Positions 1-63,991 of a stretch of 64,000 bases of DNA are shown here, in pieces; position 1 is the stretch's first letter, and every line of letters begins with the position of its first letter. The stretch is from the NCBI GenBank assembly GCA_054601695.1, contig BAAHQB010000236.1, positions 186,001-250,000 of the forward strand. Direction: 5' to 3'. The notes under the pieces were generated by a model. The model did not search any database. It was given only the letters and a program-made list of their open reading frames with translations, and was not told the origin of the DNA. This stretch comes from Amorphochlora amoebiformis (Eukaryota; Cercozoa; Chlorarachniophyceae). Position numbers and translations under genes: made by a program.

Positions 1-99
1 GTATATTATAATATATATATATATATATATACATATATAAATATATATAAATATATGTATGTATGTGTATATACATATATATAATTATATGTATGTATA

Positions 100-137
100 T
101 ATAAATAGATGCTAGAAAATGCATTGCATGTCTCACC

Positions 138-190
<53 letters not shown>

Positions 191-277
191 TATATATATA
201 TATATATATAATATATTTATATAATTATATGTATGTATATATAAATAGATGCTAGAAAATGCATTGCATGTCTCACC

Positions 278-311
<34 letters not shown>

Positions 312-377
312 ATATATTTATATAGTTATATGTATGTATATATAAATAGATGCTAGAAAATGCATTGCATGTCTCAC

Positions 378-427
<50 letters not shown>

Positions 428-521
428 TTATATATATAATTATATGTATGTATATATAAATAGATGCTAGAAAAATGCATTGCATGTCTCACCTATATAT
501 GTTTATATCTATAAATGTAGA

Positions 522-561
<40 letters not shown>

Positions 562-642
562 TAATTGTATGTATGTATATATAAATATGTGCTTGGGACT
601 GCATTGAATGTCTCACCTATATATGTTTATATGTATATATGA

Positions 643-676
<34 letters not shown>

Positions 677-770
677 CATATGTATATATATATATATATA
701 TATATCCTATTGTATATGCATATTGGATGAAGTGTGCACGAGAGTGCATTGCATGACTCACGTATATATG
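100..770 (-). repeat. tandem copies of the next exon's 5' part (GTGAGACATGCAATGC)
   Basis: Six units of (AT)n plus GTGAGACATGCAATGCAT at about 104-160, 234-280, 337-378, 446-494, 575-620 and 715-768 (minus sense). In phase 0, which the exon at 907-951 requires, all stay open with one pattern ([30 protein letters not shown]). The intact exon should lie just beyond the left edge. Confidence 0.6.
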
Positions 771-817
771 AAGATATATATATATATATATATATGAATA
801 TACATATATATATATAT

Positions 818-891
<74 letters not shown>

Positions 892-906
892 AGACATATT
901 TCACAC

Positions 907-43881
<42,975 letters not shown>

Positions 43882-44616
43882 GGGCTCGTACCTCACACCA
43901 CCGTTGTCGACTTTACGGCTAATTTTACCTGAATTCACTCAATCTATTACCGTTTCTTCCAATTTTCAAAGCAGATTTGTCAGTGTCAAGTACAATTTTT
44001 CGCTTACCTGAAGTTTTTGGGAACTTTTTGCCAGCAGGGAAGGGGGGGGGGAAGGTTGGAAGAGCTTGATTTCGTCGCCAGCGGGGATATGTTTTCCCGG
44101 TTCGAGGCGCTTTTTATGTCAATTTTTTCGAATTTTTATTTTAGCTCTCGGTGAACCTCCAGAGATACTATATCTTCCGAATCCCCGATGGAAGACTCCC
44201 AGGATATTCTCAGGAGAGGATCTCCGGTAGGTACCAGGATATTCCCCGGAGAGGTACCAGGACCGGAAAAGATGCATCCACTCAAGCCGGTGGTAACATG
44301 TTACTACCCGGTTCTTAGTGAACGGCAGTTTCAAAACAACCATGATCGAAAACACAAATTTAAGGCGATTTCACGAAAGTGTCGACGATCATCAGTAGTC
44401 GAATCATGATCGACCACACATTCAAATTCTGGGTGAATTCACCCAAAATAAGTATAACGCGTTTTATTTTCCGGAGAAATCAGCTGAAAGAGGCCCAATC
44501 TCGTTGGTTTATTTCCTAGAAGGAACCCCCCGCGACAGCAGAGGTGGCTCGCGTTACGGTGACAGACACTCTTCCGCGCTTCGGTGACAGTATCCTTTCG
44601 CCAGAATTCATTCGTC
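43882..44616. promoter_or_regulatory. head-to-head intergenic region
   Basis: This non-repetitive gap lies between the putative start of the giant minus-strand gene and the start of plus-strand gene A. The right part (from about 43,927) is shared with the upstream flank of gene B (52,670-53,288); the left part is unique. It would hold divergent promoters. I saw no motif I could assign. It contains GGTACCAGGATATTCCCCGG-type short repeats at about 44,225-44,270, also present in degenerate form upstream of gene B. Its regulatory role is inferred from position only. Confidence 0.3.
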
Positions 44617-45439
44617 ATGGACCGCAGACAGAAGAAGATGGACAGCAAGCGAATTGCCCGCTACCCTGTATGGACAATGTTGTGTTTTGTGCTGGTTCTT
44701 ATACCAGCTCACTGACTTTCTCTTACAACAACAGACCGCCATAAACAACTACTCCAACCTTGATCTCGGTAAGCCATCAACTTAAGCTTTCCGTCGTTCC
44801 CAAGTGTTTTTTATCCTTCCACGACGCCCACGAAATTACTTGACGTGTTTCAGGCATCGTTCAGTCTACGAGCCAGCAGGCGTCGACCGACATAAGAAGT
44901 GCTGTTGAGGTATCCACTCGACTAGCACTCTCCTTATGGCCGTCCCGTTCGTGCTTACGCAGCTTGCTCTATCCTTTTCACCGTCCTGTTTGTCCTTACG
45001 CAACTTGCTTTATCCTTCTGTCCGTCTTGTGAGATAGCTGACCTCTTCGTTGCCATCTACGTGGCTTGCTTTGTACTGTTCTATCCTTCTTCCCGTCCTT
45101 TTGAGACATCTGAGTCCTTCGTTGTTGTTCCAGACTACCATCCAAAGTGCGCCCTACAACATTACGGCGGGTCAGATTGTCTCTGCGTTGAACATCGCGA
45201 ACCCTTGGTTTCTTCCGTGGGCTGTATTGGTATTCATAGCCTTCTTTACACCCTTGTTGCTTGAAATTCTTCCACGGACCACTTCCTCAATAGGGGATGT
45301 TTCATCCTTCTCGGGAGCTTTGTAATGGGCCTGTGAATGTTGTTCAGAGGTTGATAAACGTCAACACCAGTCGTAATGCGCTGATTGCAATCGGAACTTA
45401 CATCAAGACCCAGTTGCGGTGATATCTATCATTCCCTAC

Positions 45440-45486
<47 letters not shown>

Positions 45487-45487
45487 C

Positions 45488-45521
<34 letters not shown>

Positions 45522-45712
45522 ACACATGTATTTAAAAATACATTATAAACGTACATATATTTGTATCTATTTATCAGATACCAAGAGTTTGACACAGTGC
45601 GGTTGGCTGTCGCCGAATCTCTTCAAAAGGTTGCCGTCCAGGCTAAGAGATCGGTAAATATAGTAAATAGTTCATGTAGTATATATAAATGTATAAATAT
45701 TTATGTATAGAA

Positions 45713-45758
<46 letters not shown>

Positions 45759-45986
45759 CACATGTTGATACATAAATATATATATATATATGAATATATA
45801 TATATATAACATATATGTATGTTATATATGCTGGAGGTATCCAAGAGATTTCCTTGGAACTACTAATTCTCCCTTTTTCACTGCCTTTTAGGTAATATAT
45901 GGCCTGCTCACGACTGACACGGTTAGCCGATATGACATATTTATGATTTAATACATACCTGTTTAATATTATAACTCTATATGTAA

Positions 45987-46023
<37 letters not shown>

Positions 46024-46241
46024 TACAAAGATATATGTATGTATGTATGTATACAGATATATAAATATATGTGTGTGTATTACATTTATGCTATTATCAG
46101 TGTTATTCTTTATTATTTATTGGAGAATAAGTCATATATATTTGTCAATGTATACAGGCTGCTGAAGCAACCGATCTGAGTGGACCTAATAACATCGGTC
46201 CCGCTCTCGGTATATATATATATATATATACATATATGTAT

Positions 46242-46273
<32 letters not shown>

Positions 46274-46290
46274 TTTGTATGTCTATATAT

Positions 46291-46373
<83 letters not shown>

Positions 46374-46543
46374 GTAACATATATATATATATATATAAAT
46401 ATATGCATATATATAGTATATGTTATGTATGTGTAAACCATACAATGTATATATATGTAGGTGTGAACCTCATAGAAATGGCCCACTGGGACTCTAACAA
46501 CCCTCCCACAACCTACTCTGCATCTGCGTCCAATTCGGTAGGA

Positions 46544-46629
<86 letters not shown>

Positions 46630-46630
46630 A

Positions 46631-46704
<74 letters not shown>

Positions 46705-46790
46705 GTATATATGTATATAAATAATATATATATATATATGTATATATATAAACATACGTACAAGCTCCTACATATACATATATACAATAT

Positions 46791-46831
<41 letters not shown>

Positions 46832-46944
46832 AATACGTTTTTAATATATATAATATATAATATATATATATATATATGTAAAGGAAAGCAAATCAAGCAT
46901 GCAATTGGGCAACCCGCTGACACTTAAATTTGGTAAGCACACAG

Positions 46945-47006
<62 letters not shown>

Positions 47007-47324
47007 TTCCTATGTTTAAAAAGAACTTCTGCGTGTATGTATGCACGTACATATGTATGTATGTATACACACAATTACGCTCAACATGAAAACGTTGGCA
47101 ATTCTCATGCTTTATTGAGGTTTTTATCTGAGTTCCGTTTTTTATTCTATAGCAATTCTCTTGCATTTTTGAGGTTTCATCTGAGTTTCTTAAGATTTTA
47201 TAGTTCATCTGAGTACCTGATTTTATAGCTATCATCAAGTGCATCACCCAAAACGCAACTGAGGTCAACAGCCTTCACACCAAGATTCAGAACAGATTGG
47301 TCAGTTTATATTGTATACAGCATA

Positions 47325-47371
<47 letters not shown>

Positions 47372-47476
47372 TATACATATATACATATTTATGTAAAATA
47401 TATATATGTATGTATATATATATATATATACATATATATACATATATACATATTTATGTAAAATATATATATATGT

Positions 47477-47511
<35 letters not shown>

Positions 47512-47514
47512 CAT

Positions 47515-47604
<90 letters not shown>

Positions 47605-47747
47605 TAGAATACATGCATAATATATTTATATCCATATATAATGAAGACTATTGACCAAAAAATTCCGATTGGGAACATCGTAAACCATGAAGTCACACGC
47701 ATCGACCAGCTCGCCTACAAGTGTTCGGTAAACCTTCATGTTTATAT

Positions 47748-47809
<62 letters not shown>

Positions 47810-47910
47810 ATAAAAAAAAATATGTATATATGCCCGCGTGTGTGATTTGTATTTCCTTTACGTAGCCTGCGCGTATGTGTATGTATATGTAACATAAACT
47901 CAATATGTAG

Positions 47911-47986
<76 letters not shown>

Positions 47987-48075
47987 TACACTTTTTTCCA
48001 GCAAGCTGCTGCTGCCACCCCTAAGCCGCATGTCATCATAGTTTGCGGGTGAATATTAAGATGAAATACATACCG

Positions 48076-48129
<54 letters not shown>

Positions 48130-48188
48130 GTATATATATGAATGAAAACATAATAAACGAATATGATAATAATAGTATTAATGAAAGG

Positions 48189-48246
<58 letters not shown>

Positions 48247-48523
48247 GTGTGTGATGACATGAAAACATAAGTACTTTTTTTAACAATCAAGTACACAATA
48301 AATATTTGATTACCCAGAGGGCAGATAGAGACCGGCGCAGAGCAGGAGCCTGGCCATGTCTTCGATCTTCAGCAGATGTCTGTGGCCCGATTGCTGCAAG
48401 AACAGATGATTGCTCTCGATGTTCCGGTTGGCGTTCTATTTCTCTGCTTTCCTTCTCCCCTCCCGCTCGCCCTCTCCCAATCTATTTTCTCAATCTTCTC
48501 TTCCCATTCTCCCCTGTGGATGA

Positions 48524-48609
<86 letters not shown>

Positions 48610-48634
48610 GTGTGTGTGTGTGTATGTGTATATA

Positions 48635-48670
<36 letters not shown>

Positions 48671-48675
48671 ATATA

Positions 48676-48740
<65 letters not shown>

Positions 48741-48784
48741 ATAAATATATACATATAATATATATATAGATATAATATGTATAC

Positions 48785-48821
<37 letters not shown>

Positions 48822-49019
48822 ATATGAAACGCTTATAGAGACTCCACACGTATACTCACCCAACCTAAACCCCAGATTGTGAACGCCATCATGAGCGAAG
48901 AAACCAAAGCAGATATCTCAGGAACAGATCCCTCAGCCTTCCTCAACACTGGCCTCCCTAACACCTTGGCAGACTACTCAATCTCTATCGGCCTCTACAA
49001 TCAGGCCAATCCGGTTTAG
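44617..49019 (+). CDS. 15-exon gene, copy A of duplicated pair, function unknown
   Basis: Exons: 44,617-44,667, 44,735-44,768, 44,854-44,909, 45,134-45,223, 45,348-45,418, 45,578-45,653, 45,892-45,921, 46,158-46,209, 46,461-46,537, 46,884-46,932, 47,229-47,299, 47,647-47,727, 48,002-48,048, 48,318-48,426 and 48,876-49,019 (TAG). All phases agree, giving about 345 codons. Landmarks: [122 protein letters not shown]; end [16 protein letters not shown] recognise no family. Read as exons, the first and fourth introns would give hydrophobic stretches ([30 protein letters not shown]). The first intron then meets TGA, and the fourth carries an indel relative to copy B, so I treat both as introns. The start ATG could also be 44,638. 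Confidence 0.72.
45000..45130 (+). repeat. short imperfect repeats in intron 3 of gene A
   Basis: CCGTCCTGTTTGTCCTTACG plus CAACTTGCTTTATCCTTCT recurs three to four times between about 44,938 and 45,110, and equivalently at about 53,610-53,800 in gene B. It is intronic and pyrimidine-rich. Confidence 0.6.
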
Positions 49020-50455
49020 AGCCCATCTTACGATATCTTAGCGACTGAGGGAGATATATGGCAAAGCAAAGCGAGCCATTTACTATCAGATGCATGCACA
49101 GCTCGTTACATATAGAGTTGGAGACAGAGGTGAAACAGTTGTGCCTTAACCAAGTTCAAATGCAATTGATGAATTTACGATGTTGATCATAGATATATTA
49201 ATTCGATTAGAAGCTGAGAATGATAATAAAGAGAAATATATGATAAATATGAGTCGAGCCATATACATATCTTGGCCCATGGTAGATATAGTATATAATA
49301 TATGATAAGTACAAGCCATAAACAATTGTCGAATGTTGTGAGCTGGTATACATGTAAGTTGACAATATATATAGTACTTAACACACTATCTAACTACAAT
49401 GGTAGTCGAATATCCCATCAGTGAATATTAAAGTTGCAGAATTGGAATCCCTTTAGTTGTAGTACACATAACCAATTGAATCAAAAATCACAACGCTATG
49501 TGTATCATGCTGAATAGGCCCTACGGTAATATTAATTGTTAATCATGCTTGCACGAGGTTTGAATTCCCACTACATGCATCTCACAGATTCTAACTCATA
49601 TCATTCTGATATTAGAATTCCGATGACCCCACGATCATCGTCAGCAGCATTCTCTTTGATCCTGTTGTAATCTCCAATTTTGAATTCTGGCCGCCCCAGT
49701 GACAACTCAATGAAGCTACCCCCTCTCCTGTCTGCCCAACCCCCTTTTGATGGAAATGAAGAAGCTAGAAAATCATCTGTAAAGCACATGTAAAGCAGCT
49801 GTAAAGCTACCGTTTAGATTTTCGAGCATTGGTTCGGCCAGGTGGGGGAGAGCCTCTATAGTATCCCAGGAGAGCGCGTTGGACGCACACTCAAGATGGA
49901 GGCGGCTTTTTAAAAATAGTTTGGTTTAATTTCTCGGCATAAGGGACAACCCCGGGACACAGAATTTTATATCCAGGATGAAAGGGGCATGAGGCTATCG
50001 AAAGATGGGTCAAAGGTGAAGAATTCGAAAATTATTTCGAACGGATGGTTTCGAGATATTCAATTTCTAGATAAGAGGAAAGGAGAGAGAGAGATTTTCG
50101 GTTAGGTTCACGGGAGAGAGGAGGAACAGATAAGGCGGGAAGATAGAAGAAAGAGAGAGAGAGAGAGATGGAGAGAAACAGAGGGATAGAAGCAACAAAA
50201 AGGGAAGGAAAGGAACATCAGGAATTGAAAGATCAATTTTGAACATTCGTGTTCGAATAGTGTAGATAATCTAGACAATCAGTCCGGAAAAATAAATCCT
50301 ATGCTACGATTAAAGTCTTCCTCTCGTATGTGCACTCATTAGTATCATTTTCTACCTCTGTAGACTATACTATACTCTCTTAGAATCTTCCAGGTCCTAG
50401 ATCTCCTCGTCTTATCTGCAGAGGGTATGATATTAACACAAAATACAGGTATGTA

Positions 50456-50529
<74 letters not shown>

Positions 50530-50535
50530 ATATAC

Positions 50536-50638
<103 letters not shown>

Positions 50639-50860
50639 TGTTATATATACACACAAATATATATAATATATATATATATGTATGTATGTATAGAATATTT
50701 ACATAAATATATGCACGTATGTTTATATACGTATATAGATAATATATATATATATATATATATGTGTGTGTATGTATATTTGTATATATATGTATATATA
50801 TATCATAATATATATACGCAAATATTACATATGTACATGCATTTATATATAATTAAATAG

Positions 50861-50978
<118 letters not shown>

Positions 50979-51030
50979 AATATATAAAAAAATATAAATA
51001 TATATATATTATATATATATATATATAAAA

Positions 51031-51074
<44 letters not shown>

Positions 51075-51107
51075 GTGTATATAAACATGTAAATATATAT
51101 ATGTATG

Positions 51108-51147
<40 letters not shown>

Positions 51148-51179
51148 TATTTTTATTATTATTATTATATTATCATGAA

Positions 51180-52640
<1,461 letters not shown>

Positions 52641-52669
52641 AGTATATACTACTTCTGATTTTGTGCTAG

Positions 52670-59006
<6,337 letters not shown>

Positions 59007-59007
59007 A

Positions 59008-59520
59008 GTTTAGCGCTGAATTGATCATGCATGGCATAAATACATGATAGTGTGTATGATATGTACATGTATGTATAAATATATGTGTGACAATATATCT
59101 ATTTATATTTATATATATATATATATATATATACATATATATATCGATAGTATATTAGATATATATATATATATATATATATGAGATATACTAGATATAA
59201 TATAATATCATATCATGACTCTACTAGGAATAGACATAGATATGTACTATATTTGTGCTAGTATCTAGACTCCTAGTAGCAAACACACATGTCTAGATTT
59301 ATGTGGACCGGCGTAATATCACGAATAGGGTAACACACGCACCCGAATCATAGTACACCGGCCTAGACTAGTAGATATACATAATTCTAGGTAACTTTTG
59401 AGTCACAGATACAAAAACCGCACACACCACACAATTGCTGAGATCTCGTGAGAAACCTTGGGCAATGTAAATTATCTAGATTATGTAATTATTAACTACA
59501 ATTGGCTCCGTCTAGTCATT
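59008..59520. repeat. module Y, partial copy
   Basis: It shares GATCATGCATGGCATAAATA, the AT tract, and AACCGCACACACCACACAAT...GAGATCTCGTGAG with 52,158-52,640 and 61,020-61,430. The first part of the module is missing. Confidence 0.75.
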
Positions 59521-60090
59521 ATAACACCATCGTTGCATATGCGCGCGCATGAGCTCATCAATCTTTCACTCTAGTCATTCCGGCCATGCCCTCACGCTGG
59601 TCATACTCTAGACTACTGGTACTAGTAGTACAAGCCGGTGATAAATGAAGTCTAGATATATTTGCCAAGTTAAATTTCGCTTCAATACCCGTATATACGA
59701 TACCCAATCATTTTGAAACCAATATCTATGATATTATATCCTGAAACGTATATAAATCCAGCACAATTACTAGAATTCACCTAATCAATAACTAGAATCC
59801 GTTCAATTACAACCAGTCTCCGTCTAGCTAGCTGGGTTAGGTTTCCTCTGCTTCTTCGGTCGGAGCAAGAAACCTTGGAAGTTGGATAGTGGGAGTTCTG
59901 CAAATAGGGTCACTACAAAAGACACTACAGCTGTCGCGAACAGAATACCGAGGAAGGCTACGGCGTAGTTAAATACTGTGCCACTTACTTTATTTCATAT
60001 TTTATTTTTATTTTATATTTATATGTGCTTTTTTTTTGGTTTGTGGTTGGTGTTTGGGTGGTTTTAGTGTATTGGATGTGAATATATATA
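59520..60090. repeat. module X, copy 1
   Basis: It carries the membrane-protein terminal exon and the tail GTTGGTGTTTGGGTGG. It recurs at 61,440-62,040 with a different sequence between TACTGTG and the tail. Confidence 0.8.
59824..59975 (-). CDS. terminal exon of a membrane-anchored protein, copy 1 (partial)
   Basis: Minus-strand exon after a CACAG acceptor. It reads [20 protein letters not shown], then [18 protein letters not shown], then [12 protein letters not shown] and a stop (TAG). It is one strongly hydrophobic span of about 20-25 residues followed by a short tail with a basic cluster, as in type I or tail-anchored proteins with the tail in the cytosol. It is almost identical to the copy at 61,728, but its upstream acceptor and the VQSVRFT codons found there are replaced by unrelated sequence (GTAAGTGGCACAG). 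The earlier exons were not found; this copy may be truncated or use a nearer acceptor. Family unknown. Confidence 0.5.
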
Positions 60091-60099
60091 TGTTGTGTA

Positions 60100-60152
<53 letters not shown>

Positions 60153-60173
60153 GTGAGTGTATGCATATATATT

Positions 60174-60221
<48 letters not shown>

Positions 60222-60244
60222 TATATACATATATGGATATATAT

Positions 60245-60580
60245 ATATGGTTTATACATGTAGATAATAAATGTTATGCATATATTTATTTATGCTGATA
60301 TACATGTATTTATATGGTAACTTAAACATGTATATATAAATTTTATATATAAGTGAATATATAATAATACATATATATACTTGTATATATGATATATATA
60401 TATAGATAGATAGATATATATATATATATATAGATATATATATATATATGTATTAGAGTTATACATTAAGATAATAAATGCAATGTATATATTTATTTTT
60501 ATGCTAATATACATAAATTTATATATAGCTAACTTATATATGTATATGTACATTTTATGTATACACGTGAATATATAATG

Positions 60581-60633
<53 letters not shown>

Positions 60634-61096
60634 CATACACATATATACATATATATATATATATACATATATATCATGCGTGTCCGTGTAACATTGACAC
60701 TGCGCCGTGTGTGCGTGATCAGTTTAAATATTTTCAGCATTTAGTATTCAATATCCAACCGTAAGTCCATTGACGTATTTCAAATGGAAGTATTTCTGAC
60801 AAGACGTAAAGCCTAGAAAGCCGACCAACGCACTAGCAGCTAACGTTTTGCTGTGACAGTCTGGACTATCGCCAGGTAAGGCTCATCCGTACGTCCGCTT
60901 TTCCGATGCCTCTTTCTTTCTCTTCCCCTCGTTATCTGTAACTCCTAGGTACCGTTATATCTGCGTATAGGCTAGATAGGCTCTAGAGGTGCCATGATTC
61001 AATTGCAATACCAAAGTTTAACGCTGGATTGATCATGCATGGCATAAATACTGATAGTGTGTATGATTACATATATGTATAAATATATGTGTGACA

Positions 61097-61138
<42 letters not shown>

Positions 61139-61430
61139 TGTGTTGTGTATATCGTAGTATATCGATAGATATATTTGAGATATAATATAATATCATATCA
61201 TGACACTCTACTGCTAGTATAAGACACACAGATGTGAATATCACTAGCACACGCACCCAAATCATACACCTAGACAAGTAGTAGATATACATAATGCGGT
61301 ACTTTGAGTCACAGATACAAAAACCGCACAATTACTGAGATCTCGTGAGTTGAAAGGAAAAACTTGGGCAATGTAAATATGTAATTTATTATTGGCTTAA
61401 TTGGAGTGCAATTATTACTAACCTGAAGTA
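60245..61430. repeat. module Y, copy 3
   Basis: Colinear with 51,250-52,640, including CATTGACACTGCGCCGTGTG at about 60,690. The central AT tracts are shorter. Confidence 0.8.
60757..60845 (-). pseudogene. second copy of the 51.9 kb terminal-exon-like sequence
   Basis: It matches 51,896-51,985 closely (LAASALVGFLGFTSCQKYFH in the shared frame), but the few bases after the CACAG acceptor are one shorter, which shifts the entry phase. It sits in the third copy of the 51.2-52.6 kb module. It may be a broken copy, or the acceptor may be chosen differently. Confidence 0.25.
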
Positions 61431-61439
61431 CACTCGGCC

Positions 61440-61559
61440 CCGTCTTGTCCTCAACCATCGTCAACAATCTTTCACTCCGTCCACGCTGGTCATACTCTAG
61501 ATACTCTTAGCCAATGAAGTCCAAGTTAAATTTCGCTTCAATACCAATCATTTTGAAAC

Positions 61560-61590
<31 letters not shown>

Positions 61591-62040
61591 TCATGATTTT
61601 ATATCTTGAAACATATATGTATATATCTATGATATTATATCTTGAAACGTATATAAATCCAGCACAACAATTACTAGAATTCACCTAATTAATAACTAGA
61701 ATCCGTTCAATTAGAACCAGTCTCCGTCTAGCTAGCTGGGTTAGGTTTCCTCTGCTTCTTCGGTCGGAGCAAGAAACCTTGGAAGTTGGATAGTGGGAGT
61801 TCTGCAAACAGGGTCACTACGAAAGACACTACAGCTGTCGCGAACAGAATACCGAGGAAGGCTACGGCGTAGTTAAATACTGTGAACCGAACGGATTGAA
61901 CCTGGGGTATATTTGCGAAATATTTGGGTATGTTTGGGTAAATTTGGGTATATTTATATGTGCATTTGGTTTTTTGGTTTGTGGTTGGTGTTTGGGTGGT
62001 TTTAGTGTATTGGATGTGAATATATATATGTTGTGTATAC
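61440..62040. repeat. module X, copy 2
   Basis: Partner of 59,520-60,090. It keeps the longer exon entry (VQSVRFT) and a GGGTATATTTGGGTA-type short repeat in front of it on the plus strand. Confidence 0.8.
61728..61901 (-). CDS. terminal exon of a membrane-anchored protein, copy 2 (partial)
   Basis: The acceptor CCCCAG at about 61,902 is followed by [40 protein letters not shown] and [17 protein letters not shown], then TAG. There is a single transmembrane span and a basic C-terminal tail. The frame is also open upstream through [12 protein letters not shown] and a Thr/Gln/Lys-rich stretch ([15 protein letters not shown]), so the exon may extend to about 62,020 without the splice. It sits in a module duplicated from 59.52-60.09 kb. 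Upstream exons on the minus strand would lie in the AT tracts above 62 kb, where I could not identify any. Family unknown. Confidence 0.52.
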   Translation of the reverse strand, partial: VQSVRFTVFNYAVAFLGILFATAVVSFVVTLFAELPLSNFQGFLLRPKKQRKPNPAS

Positions 62041-62050
62041 ATGTATGTAC

Positions 62051-62091
<41 letters not shown>

Positions 62092-62116
62092 TATATATAT
62101 ATATATAAATATATAA

Positions 62117-62182
<66 letters not shown>

Positions 62183-62254
62183 TATATATACATATATATA
62201 TATATATAGTATGTATGTATGTACATGTACGTACATATGAATATATACACACGC

Positions 62255-62298
<44 letters not shown>

Positions 62299-62480
62299 TT
62301 CTGCATAAGAAATTAAATATCCACGAAACAACAATATGCGATATATATAGACGCATAACACATATTTTATATACGCATAACTTAAAAAATACTTATATGA
62401 CCCACCATATTGCAGAAATACAGACTCAGAATCAACGGATGGATAAGATACATGCAGAATGTCAGCTTCGATACTTAAAA

Positions 62481-63235
62481 TTAGGGTTAGGGTTAGGGTT
62501 AGGGTTAGGGTTAGGATCAGATTATTCAGCTCTTAGTCTGAGGACCATTGACTCTGTTAGAGTTAGGGCTAGGGTTAGGGTTAGCGTTAAGTTAGTGTTA
62601 AATGGTAAACATTAAAACGGGGTTAGGGTTAGGAATAGGGTTAGGGTGCATGGTTGGTTAGGGTTAAGGTTAGGGTTAGGGTTAGGGTTAGGGTTAGGGT
62701 TAGGGTTAGGGTTAGGGTTAGGGTTATCGTTAGGGTTAGCGTTAGGGTCAGAGTTATTAGGGGTTTGCGTTACCATTAGGGTTAACGTTAGGTTAGGGTT
62801 TAAGGTTAACATTAAAAGGCGGGTTAAGGTTAGGGATAGGATTAGGGTGGATCGTTAGGATTATTGTTAGGGTTAGGGTTAGGGTTAGGATTAGGGTTAG
62901 GGTTAGGATTAGGGTTAGGGTTAGGGTTAGGTTAGGGTAATCGTTAGGGTTATCGTTATCAGCTTGCGTTACAAGTAGGGTTAGGGCTGGGTTAGTGTAA
63001 GGTCAGCGTTAGAGGCGGGTTAGGGTTATGGATAGGGTTAGGGTTAGGGTTATGGATAGGGTTAGGGTTAGGGTTTGGGGTTAGGGTTAGGAAGAGGGTT
63101 AGAGTTAGGGTTTTGGAGGAAAAGGGGGTTAGGGTTAGGGTTAGGATCAGATTATTCAGCATGTCTTAGTCCTAGGACCGGTTGGGGTTAGGGTTAGGGT
63201 TAGGGTTAGGGTTAGGGTTAGGGTTAGGGTTACTG
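62481..63235 (+). repeat. degenerate TTAGGG array
   Basis: About 750 bp of TTAGGG interrupted by variants and by two copies of a non-telomeric block (GGATCAGATTATTCAGC at 62,514 and 63,145). It lies beyond the giant gene, next to the possible exon at 63,236. Confidence 0.85.
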
Positions 63236-63289
63236 TAGCCGAAAAACTCGCGGGAGAGAAACCACTCAATAGCACCGCCGCCTCCTTTA
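63236..63289 (-). CDS. possible isolated exon beside TTAGGG array
   Basis: This minus-strand island is bounded by ATTAAAG| and |GTAACCC, where the donor again opens a CCCTAA-sense array, as in the giant gene. One frame reads [16 protein letters not shown] without a stop, with entry phase 1 and exit phase 1. A follow-on exon at about 62,440-62,468 (SKLTFC) fits in phase but is too short to trust. It may belong to a further minus-strand gene whose 5' part lies beyond the right edge. Confidence 0.33.
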
Positions 63290-63314
63290 ATATGTATATA
63301 TATATATAGATATA

Positions 63315-63351
<37 letters not shown>

Positions 63352-63454
63352 TATAAAATGTATATTAGATATGTATTCATACACACGCGCATGTATATTC
63401 CCAAACACATAATATCTATTATCACACGGATACATGGATATGTGAATATATATG

Positions 63455-63511
<57 letters not shown>

Positions 63512-63552
63512 CTACATTTGTAAATTAAAATACACACGCAAACACACATGCA

Positions 63553-63595
<43 letters not shown>

Positions 63596-63632
63596 CTACA
63601 TTTGTAAATTAAAATACACACGCAAACACACA

Positions 63633-63669
<37 letters not shown>

Positions 63670-63956
63670 TATATATACATATGTATACATAATATATATA
63701 TATACGTGTGTATCTAAATGCATATACATTTATATATACATATAAATACAAACACACATGCACATGCATATATGTATGTATGTGTGTATGTGTGTATGTG
63801 TGTATGTGTACATATATCATTCATACATAGATACATGTACATCTGGTACATAAATGGATAGATATATGATATATTTACATATATATGTATATATATATAT
63901 ATATGTATATATCAATAGATATATAGATATACATATACATGTAGACATATAAATAG

Positions 63957-63991
<35 letters not shown>

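Larger units (their letters stand above)
43927..50252. repeat. segmental duplication, unit A
   Basis: It starts at CCTGAATTCACT and ends at TTGAACATTCGTGTTCGAA. It is colinear with 52,670-59,006 over flanks, exons, introns and about 1.2 kb of 3' flank. Exons are nearly identical. (AT)n introns differ in length and in small indels. The 3' flank (49,020-50,250) holds no gene I could support; the minus-strand frame at 49,601-49,789 is not conserved in unit B because of indels. Confidence 0.85.

Noticed and set aside
277-897. Long Ile/Tyr (IYIYIY) open frames here and throughout the window
   Set aside because: They are translations of (AT)n in both strands; the composition is set by the repeat and they overlap introns of the exon chain.
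49601-49789. Minus-strand ORF with GRPEFKIGDYNRIKENAADD
   Set aside because: The duplicate at 58.43-58.56 kb has frame-breaking indels, so the frame is not conserved.
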